64,000 bases of DNA from [Clostridium] symbiosum (GTDB lineage: Bacteria > Bacillota > Clostridia > Lachnospirales > Lachnospiraceae), in NCBI GenBank assembly GCA_021769625.1, contig JAETSN010000005.1:21368-85367 (forward strand). Reading direction: 5' to 3'. This document shows, piece after piece, positions 57,620 through 64,000 of this stretch; position 1 is the first letter of the stretch, and the number at the start of each line of letters is the position of its first letter. The translations under genes and the position numbers were made by a program. The notes beneath the pieces are model-generated. The model saw only the letters and a program-made list of their open reading frames with translations, did no database searches and was not told the origin of the DNA.

Positions 57620-57706
57620 AATGTTTCCTCCTTAAAATTTATTAAATTTCTAAAAAAAAGTGTATCACTTTTCAGTGTTACCATATTTCATTGCATTTGT
57701 CAACAA

Positions 57707-58696
57707 TTAATTTATCTTATCTATGTTATGACAGGCTGCAAAATGGCCTTTCTCTATTTCCTTCCATTCCGGTACTTTTTCCGCGCATTCCGCCGTAGCG
57801 TAGGGACATCTTGTCCGGAAAGTACAGCCTGAAGGCGGATTTAATGGGCTCGGTACATCTCCTTCCAGCACGATACGGCTGCTCTTTCTCGCCTTCTTCG
57901 GATCTGCGATCGGGATCGCTGAGATCAGGCTCTTCGTATAAGGATGAAGCGGGCGGTCGATCAATTCATAACTGTCGGCAAGCTCCACCATTCTACCGAG
58001 GTACATAACGCCGATACGGTTGGAAATATGTTTTACCGCAGAGAGGTCATGTGCGATAAACAGATACGTCAGCCCCATCTGCTCCTGCAGATCTTCAAAC
58101 ATGTTGATGACCTGCGCCTGAATGGATACGTCCAGCGCGGAGATCGGCTCATCACAGACGATAAACTCCGGGCTCACGGCAAGCGCTCTCGCAATGCCCA
58201 CACGCTGCCTTTGTCCGCCGGAAAACTCGTGGGGATAGCGGTTAGCATGTTCAGAGTTCAGTCCCACTTTTTCCAGCATCTGGATGATCATGTCATACCG
58301 TTCTTTATCATTCGCCGCAAGCTTATGGACATCTATGGCTTCCCCCACGATATCGCCCACCGTCATACGGGGGTCAAGGCTTGCATAGGGATCCTGAAAT
58401 ACGATCTGCATCCGTTTTCTGAAAGGAAGCATATTCGGAAATTCTTTTTTCTTTACATCAAAGACTATCTCGCCGTCAAATGTAAATCTGCCGTCCGTCG
58501 GTTCGTAAAGCCGCAGCATAGTACGTCCCGTCGTGGTCTTGCCGCAGCCCGATTCTCCCACCAGGCCGAGGGTCTCTCCCTTATTCACAAAAAAGGAGAC
58601 ATCATCCACCGCACGCACAAATTTTTTCTTACTGCCGAAACCTCCCGCCGAAAAATATTGCCGGAGATGTTCTACTTCAACAAAATGTTCACTCAT
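57707..58696 (-). CDS. oppF: Oligopeptide ABC transporter ATP-binding protein (OppF)
   Basis: [35 protein letters not shown]-terminal oligo-HPY extension. Confidence 0.94.
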   Translation of the reverse strand: MSEHFVEVEHLRQYFSAGGFGSKKKFVRAVDDVSFFVNKGETLGLVGESGCGKTTTGRTMLRLYEPTDGRFTFDGEIVFDVKKKEFPNMLPFRKRMQIVFQDPYASLDPRMTVGDIVGEAIDVHKLAANDKERYDMIIQMLEKVGLNSEHANRYPHEFSGGQRQRVGIARALAVSPEFIVCDEPISALDVSIQAQVINMFEDLQEQMGLTYLFIAHDLSAVKHISNRIGVMYLGRMVELADSYELIDRPLHPYTKSLISAIPIADPKKARKSSRIVLEGDVPSPLNPPSGCTFRTRCPYATAECAEKVPEWKEIEKGHFAACHNIDKIN

Positions 58697-59690
58697 GAGA
58701 TGCTCCTTTCTCCATTTCTTCTTTCTGATTCAGCCAGCACTGCGTATAATGCACTTCACCGAATTCTGTGACAGGCGGCATCTCACGAAGACAGATCTTC
58801 ATCGCTGCATCACATCTGGGAGCAAAAGGGCAGCCCTCCGGCGGATTCAGCATATCAACAGGCGTCCCCTCGATGGGTATCAGCCTCTCATGTTCCTTTG
58901 TATCCAGTCTGGGGATGGAACGGATCAATCCTTTGGTGTACTGGTGTTTCGGATGATAGAAAATATCGTCCGTCGTGCCGTATTCTACAATTCTTCCGGC
59001 ATACATAACCGCGATCCTCTCGCACATGCTCGCCACCACGCCGAGGTCGTGGGTGATCATAATGATCGCCATACCCAGCTTATCCTTCAGTTCCATCATC
59101 AGTTCCAGAATCTGTGCCTGGATCGTCACGTCCAGCGCTGTCGTCGGTTCGTCCGCGATCAGAAGTTTCGGTTCACAGGCAAGAGCGATGGCGATCATCA
59201 CACGCTGCCGCATGCCGCCGGAAAGTTCGTGGGGATACTGTTTTAAACGTTTTTCCGGTTCATTGATGCCTACCAGCTCCAGCAGTTCTTTCGCGCGTTC
59301 CTTTGCCTGCTGTTTCGTCTTATCGGTGTGGAGACGGATCACTTCCGTGATCTGGTTGCCCACCGTATAGACCGGGTTCAGGCTTGTCATGGGGTCCTGG
59401 AAGATAATGGAAATTTCGTTTCCGCGGATTCCACGCATCTCCTTCTCACTCATATTTTCGATCTGATGTCCGTTAAAATTCAAATTCCCGCCGAGCAGCT
59501 TTCCGGGATGTGCCGTAAGGCCCATCAGGGAGTAAGCCGTGACAGACTTACCAGAACCGCTCTCTCCCACGATCCCAAGCACTTCGCCTTCTTTCAAATG
59601 AATGGAAACATCATTTAAAGCCTTTACTTCCCCCGCGGGAGTAAAGAAAGAAAGCCGTTCATTTTTTATATCAACAAGATACTCTGCCAT
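58689..59690 (-). CDS. oppD: Oligopeptide ABC transporter ATP-binding protein (OppD)
   Basis: [36 protein letters not shown]. Confidence 0.94.
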   Translation of the reverse strand: MAEYLVDIKNERLSFFTPAGEVKALNDVSIHLKEGEVLGIVGESGSGKSVTAYSLMGLTAHPGKLLGGNLNFNGHQIENMSEKEMRGIRGNEISIIFQDPMTSLNPVYTVGNQITEVIRLHTDKTKQQAKERAKELLELVGINEPEKRLKQYPHELSGGMRQRVMIAIALACEPKLLIADEPTTALDVTIQAQILELMMELKDKLGMAIIMITHDLGVVASMCERIAVMYAGRIVEYGTTDDIFYHPKHQYTKGLIRSIPRLDTKEHERLIPIEGTPVDMLNPPEGCPFAPRCDAAMKICLREMPPVTEFGEVHYTQCWLNQKEEMEKGASHE

Positions 59691-59708
59691 TTTCGTTCTC
59701 CTCCCTGA

Positions 59709-60755
59709 TTAATTCTTAAGCTTCGGATCGAATGCATCCCGCAGGCCGTCACCGAAAAGGTTGAAGCTCAGGATGATCAAACTGATCAGAATTGCCGGAA
59801 TAAACAGCAGATGCGGGAAAGTACCCATACCGTTGATCGCATCGGCCGCCAGTGAACCCAGGGAAGGAAGCGGCACTGCCACACCCATACCGAGGAAGCT
59901 CAAAAAGCTTTCCGTAAAGATGGAAGACGGGATCTGCAAAGTCGTCGTCACGATCAGCGTGCCGATACAGTTCGTCAGAAGATGCTTCTTGATGATCTTG
60001 CCGTTCCCGACGCCCAACGCCCTCGCCGCTGTAACATATTCGCTTTCTTTTAATGTCAATATCTGGCTTCGCACCATTCTCGCCATACCTACCCAGTAAA
60101 GCAGGGCGAACACCAGAAAAATACTGATCAGGTTCGTTCCTATCACATTGATCCAGCTAAAGCCCGGCACCATAGCCAGCCGTTTCAGCGGATCGTCCAG
60201 CGCAAACTTTAACAGAACGATCAGCAGGATATCCGGGATCGTATAGATGATATCCACAATACGCATCATGATCAGATCGACCCAGCCGCCGAAGAAAGCC
60301 GCCACAGAACCGTAAATGGAACCGATGATCAGAATGATGCCTGTGGCAACCAGTCCGACGATCAATGAGATGCGGCTTCCCATCATCACACGGATCGCGT
60401 AGTCACGCCCCATCTTATCCGTGCCGAAAATGTGAGGGAATACTTTTTCGCCTGCATCGATCCGCGCCTGTTCCTCCGCGGAATATTCCATCGGGCCTAA
60501 GTTGTTCGCCTTCTTGATCTGCTCCTCGTAAGAATAGGGATAAAACATCGGAACAATAAAAGAAAATATCATAACCAGAATGATGACGATCAAAGAGACC
60601 ATCGCCACTTTATTTTTGCGCAGACGGCGCATGCCGTCCTTCCAGAAGCTTACGCTCTCACGCATAATAACCTGACTTTGTTTTTCCTCTTCTGTAGCGG
60701 GGAGAAAATCTTCAGGATTTAGTTTTAACTGAAAACTTAAAGGATTCTGTTTCAT
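59709..60755 (-). CDS. oppC: Oligopeptide ABC transporter permease (OppC)
   Basis: HIFGTDKMGRDYAIRVMMGSRISLIVGL. Confidence 0.94.
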   Translation of the reverse strand: MKQNPLSFQLKLNPEDFLPATEEEKQSQVIMRESVSFWKDGMRRLRKNKVAMVSLIVIILVMIFSFIVPMFYPYSYEEQIKKANNLGPMEYSAEEQARIDAGEKVFPHIFGTDKMGRDYAIRVMMGSRISLIVGLVATGIILIIGSIYGSVAAFFGGWVDLIMMRIVDIIYTIPDILLIVLLKFALDDPLKRLAMVPGFSWINVIGTNLISIFLVFALLYWVGMARMVRSQILTLKESEYVTAARALGVGNGKIIKKHLLTNCIGTLIVTTTLQIPSSIFTESFLSFLGMGVAVPLPSLGSLAADAINGMGTFPHLLFIPAILISLIILSFNLFGDGLRDAFDPKLKN

Positions 60756-60817
60756 TTTATCATTATGCCTTTCTGAGTTAATTTAATTGCACCACAGCGT
60801 TAAAGCAACCATTCCCA

Positions 60818-61735
60818 TTACTTCAGCTTGATCCTCGGATCCACGATCTTATAGGCGATATCTACGAATACGTTCATAATGATAACGAGCGTTGCAAGGA
60901 AGATGGTCGTACCCATGATCATCGTATAATCACGTCCGTTGATCGCCTTGATGAATTCTCCGCCCAGGCCCGGAATCACAAAGATCTTCTCCACTACAAA
61001 ACTGCCTGTGATCGTATAGGCAAGCATCGGCCCCACATATGTAATTACCGGAAGAATCGCATTGCGGAGGGCATGTTTAAACAGAATAATACCACCTGCA
61101 AGTCCTTTCGCCCGTGCCGTGCGCATATAATCCTGGCCCAGTACATCCAGCATGGAAGAGCGCATCAGCCTCATAATATAAGCTGTCGGATAGAAAGAAA
61201 GAGCAGCCACCGGCATAATATAATGTTTCGCTGTCTGAAGTCCGATCGTCGGCAGGATCGCCAGCTTCACGCCCAAAAAGTACATCAGTACCGTACAGAT
61301 CACAAAGCTCGGCACTGCAATACCACAGGTCGCCACAACGCTGATCAGACTGTCCGCAAATTTTCCTCTCTTTAATGCTGCAATACATCCGAGCGGAATT
61401 CCCAGGATCAGGGAAACCATAACACAGGAAAGGCCAAGCCTGGCAGATACCGGAAATCTTGCTATAATAATAGATGTGACCGTACGTCCCCTCTGTTTTA
61501 AACTGTCGCCGAAATCCCCGTGTAAAGCATCCGTCATATAGGTAAGATATCTTTGGGACATCGGTTTGTCCAGGCCGTATTTCGCTTCCAGCGCAGCTGT
61601 TGCCTGAGGACTGATCGCTTTTTCTGATAAAAACGGACCGCCTGGCACCATATTCATCAGAAAAAAGGTGAGTGTTGCAACGGCCCATATCGTTACAATC
61701 CCCAGAATGATTCTTTTAACAATGTACTTAAACAT
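60818..61735 (-). CDS. oppB: Oligopeptide ABC transporter permease (OppB); start near MFKYIVKRIILG
   Basis: KYIVKRIILGIVTIWAVATLTFFLMNMVPGGPF. Confidence 0.93.
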   Translation of the reverse strand: MFKYIVKRIILGIVTIWAVATLTFFLMNMVPGGPFLSEKAISPQATAALEAKYGLDKPMSQRYLTYMTDALHGDFGDSLKQRGRTVTSIIIARFPVSARLGLSCVMVSLILGIPLGCIAALKRGKFADSLISVVATCGIAVPSFVICTVLMYFLGVKLAILPTIGLQTAKHYIMPVAALSFYPTAYIMRLMRSSMLDVLGQDYMRTARAKGLAGGIILFKHALRNAILPVITYVGPMLAYTITGSFVVEKIFVIPGLGGEFIKAINGRDYTMIMGTTIFLATLVIIMNVFVDIAYKIVDPRIKLK

Positions 61736-62054
61736 GGTTAAAACTCCTTTACTATCATCTTGTTTTTTGCTATTTTTGCCATAATATATATACGACATGC
61801 AGCGATATTTATGGCATGTTAATACTTTATCATATTAGTTTACAATAACACAAAAATTTTACAATGTCCAATGTTTCATGGAATTTCCATAAATTTTCTG
61901 CAAATTTATACGATAAAATGAAAGTGACAGGTTATTTTATTATGTAAATTTATGCAGATTTCTGTGTTATTTAATAATTGACCGCTTTTAAAGGATTGTG
62001 ATTTTCTTTATAACATGATAAAACAGTTTTATATGGAAAGGAATTATCTGTTGT

Positions 62055-62729
62055 ATGAAAAATATTCTTATCATAGAAGACGACTCTGCTTTAACAACAG
62101 GACTTTGCAGGGCTCTTTCATCTGATGAAATTTATACTGCCGGGTGTCATTCTCTTCGGGAGGCGAGATGTATGCTTCAAAAAGAGACTTATGCTCTTAT
62201 TCTACTGGATGTAAATCTGCCGGACGGAAATGGTTTTGACTTTCTGAAAGAAATAAAGGACAAATTTTTGACTCCTGTCATTCTTCTGACAGCCAATGAT
62301 ATGGAAGCGGATATTGTAGCGGGTTTGGAACTCGGTGCGGATGATTATATTACAAAACCTTTTTCCCTTGCCGTTCTGCGGGCGAGGGTAAATGCCGCCC
62401 TGCGCAGGGAAAGTGTTGAAAAACCGGCGGTTCCCTTCTTGACCGACCGTTATTCTTTTCATTTTGACAGAATGGAATTTTTTTGTGACGGAATAAAAAC
62501 GGAACTGAGTAAGACAGAACAAAAGCTCCTGCGGCTTTTGGTGGAAAATGCCGGAATTACGCTAAGCCGGGATAAGCTGATCGACGCGGTATGGACCGAC
62601 GGCGCCGAATATGTGGATGAAAATGCTCTCTCTGTTACAATAAAACGGCTTCGGGATAAACTGAAAGCGCAGGATCACATTAAAACCGTTTATGGTATCG
62701 GGTATGTCTGGAAAAATAATAAAGAATGA
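62055..62729 (+). CDS. OmpR-family response regulator
   Basis: ILIIEDDSALTTGLCRAL...LILLDVNLPDGNGFDFL; C-terminal Trans_reg_C. Confidence 0.95.
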   Translation: MKNILIIEDDSALTTGLCRALSSDEIYTAGCHSLREARCMLQKETYALILLDVNLPDGNGFDFLKEIKDKFLTPVILLTANDMEADIVAGLELGADDYITKPFSLAVLRARVNAALRRESVEKPAVPFLTDRYSFHFDRMEFFCDGIKTELSKTEQKLLRLLVENAGITLSRDKLIDAVWTDGAEYVDENALSVTIKRLRDKLKAQDHIKTVYGIGYVWKNNKE

Positions 62730-62800
62730 TTTTTTTTGTGTAATACACATAAGGCATACGGAAAAATTTGCAGATTACTGAAAGGACATGGTCGTTTTCA

Positions 62801-63739
62801 ATGAAAGAATCTTATCTTGCTGTCATCATTTTTATTGCAGTTATGTGTTTCATCATATCATCCCTTATCATCTTTTTCTATCATCTACACACCCTGCGAA
62901 TCATGAACCGTCTGGAAAATATGGTAAATGCCGCCATTGACGGTTCTTTTACGGAACAGATTTTTGATGAGAGCAGGCTTTCCGCTTTAGAAAGCAATTT
63001 TGCCAAATATCTTTCCGCATCCGAAACTTCCTACAAAAATATAGCTGCTGAAAAAAATAATATCAAGACAATGATCTCTGATATCTCCCATCAGACCAAA
63101 ACTCCCATTTCCAATATTTTGTTGTATTCAGAATTATTGTCAGAGCAGGATCTGTCCCCTGAATCGAGAGAATATGTATCTTCCCTGACCTCGCAGGCAG
63201 AAAAGCTGAAATTTCTGGTCACGTCCCTTGTAAAGCTTTCCCGTCTGGAGACAGGAATCCTCACCCTGTCACCGAAAAAGACCCCTGTTTTTCCTATGAT
63301 AGATAATCTGATAGGACAATACACTCCTTCTGCAAAAGAAAAAAATCTTGCTCTTTCCATATTAAATGCCGGATCAAATACAGATGAACATACGGAAGAT
63401 CCTGCTGCCGTTTTTGATGAAAAATGGACGACGGAAGCCATCGGCAACCTGATCGATAACTCCATAAAATATACGGAGAGCGGCAGTATCACATTATCGG
63501 TAATACCCTATGAAATGTTTCTCTGTATTCAGGTTGCGGATACCGGTATCGGTATTCCCGAACAGGAACATGCAAAGATTTTTTTGCGTTTTTACCGTTC
63601 CGAATCCGTCCATGAAAAGCCCGGCGCAGGAATCGGTCTGTTTCTCGCCCGGCAGATCATCACGATGGAAGGAGGTTATATGAAAGTTTCCTCTAAACCG
63701 GGAAGGGGTTCTATTTTTTCCGTATATCTGCCCCTGTAA
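62801..63739 (+). CDS. Sensor histidine kinase (start near MKESYLAVII)
   Basis: ISDISHQTKTPISNILLYSELL (H box); ADTGIGIPEQEHAKIFLRFYRSE; GAGIGLFLARQII. Confidence 0.94.
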   Translation: MKESYLAVIIFIAVMCFIISSLIIFFYHLHTLRIMNRLENMVNAAIDGSFTEQIFDESRLSALESNFAKYLSASETSYKNIAAEKNNIKTMISDISHQTKTPISNILLYSELLSEQDLSPESREYVSSLTSQAEKLKFLVTSLVKLSRLETGILTLSPKKTPVFPMIDNLIGQYTPSAKEKNLALSILNAGSNTDEHTEDPAAVFDEKWTTEAIGNLIDNSIKYTESGSITLSVIPYEMFLCIQVADTGIGIPEQEHAKIFLRFYRSESVHEKPGAGIGLFLARQIITMEGGYMKVSSKPGRGSIFSVYLPL

Positions 63740-63956
63740 AACCGCACTAACAGTTCAGCCTTTGCCTGAACCGTTGCAAAACGGCTTTAAAGTTTTAAAA
63801 AAAGAATAGACTTTACTTACCAGATATGATATATTTAACTCATGTCCTGAATTAATCCGACAGCTTATGTAAAAGTGTAAAATATTTATAATTGACAATC
63901 AATAAAAAAAATGAAATCAAAACGACAGATGTTTTACACAGAAAGGAGTTATTCTT

Positions 63957-64000
63957 ATGATACTTACAAATGAAGATTTACTGGCGATATCACAGGTAGT
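63957..64000 (+). CDS. Start of an unidentified CDS, truncated at window end
   Basis: RBS AGAAAGGAG then ATG: MILTNEDLLAISQV... Confidence 0.5.
   Translation, partial: MILTNEDLLAISQV

Noticed and set aside
63753-63771. GTTCAG/CTGAAC hairpin after the histidine kinase gene
   Set aside because: Short stem without a T-run; insufficient for a terminator call.
1-64000. tRNA, rRNA, prophage, CRISPR-Cas or classical defence systems
   Set aside because: Looked for cloverleaf-like, phage-structural and cas-type signals in the sequence and ORF track; none convincing.

Overview
Chromosomal window of a Lachnospiraceae-like Clostridia (inferred from sporulation genes, gene order and codon/protein style), mostly minus-strand genes. 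From the left: a sporulation/division block (tilS 5' end, spoIIE-type phosphatase, divIC, yabQ, yabP, yabO/rqcP-like S4 protein, HU); a YtfQRT/YjfF-type furanose ABC transporter with an AraR-like regulator and an SBP-YesM-YesN sensor system; a PutP-type symporter; a redox/sulfur block (DUF134-NifX fusion, Crp/Fnr regulator, CoA-disulfide reductase-rhodanese, rhodanese); sortase B; pgi; TSCPD protein and MurG; GH25 lysozyme with ECF sigma and a putative anti-sigma; a CPA2 antiporter; nrdD/nrdG; two FGGY kinases; mtnN, ahcY-like and SAH/MTA deaminase; a sugar-acid/amino-acid-type catabolic locus (two Gfo/Idh/MocA, SelA/DgaE-like PLP enzyme, D-aminoacylase-like amidohydrolase, RspA-like enolase, sugar ABC transporter, two AraC paralogues); an Opp transporter; and an OmpR-type two-component system. 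The strongest unexplained signal is a dispersed intergenic element (F1, 143-195 nt) present in four copies. Each copy has the frame CAG-[22-bp arm]...[arm']-CGTCCG. The terminal arms differ between copies but stay complementary within each copy, as in a covarying structured RNA or DNA-hairpin element. A second structured repeat family (F2) includes an outward-facing pair that exactly brackets an ahcY-like gene. Other highlights are a fully mirror-symmetric divergent promoter with an 18-bp perfect inverted repeat, a poly-G frameshift in a lipoprotein SBP, and a Spo0A-type 22-bp-spaced promoter before a spoIIE that lacks its membrane domain. All coordinates and pairings were read by eye; no database search or folding was run.
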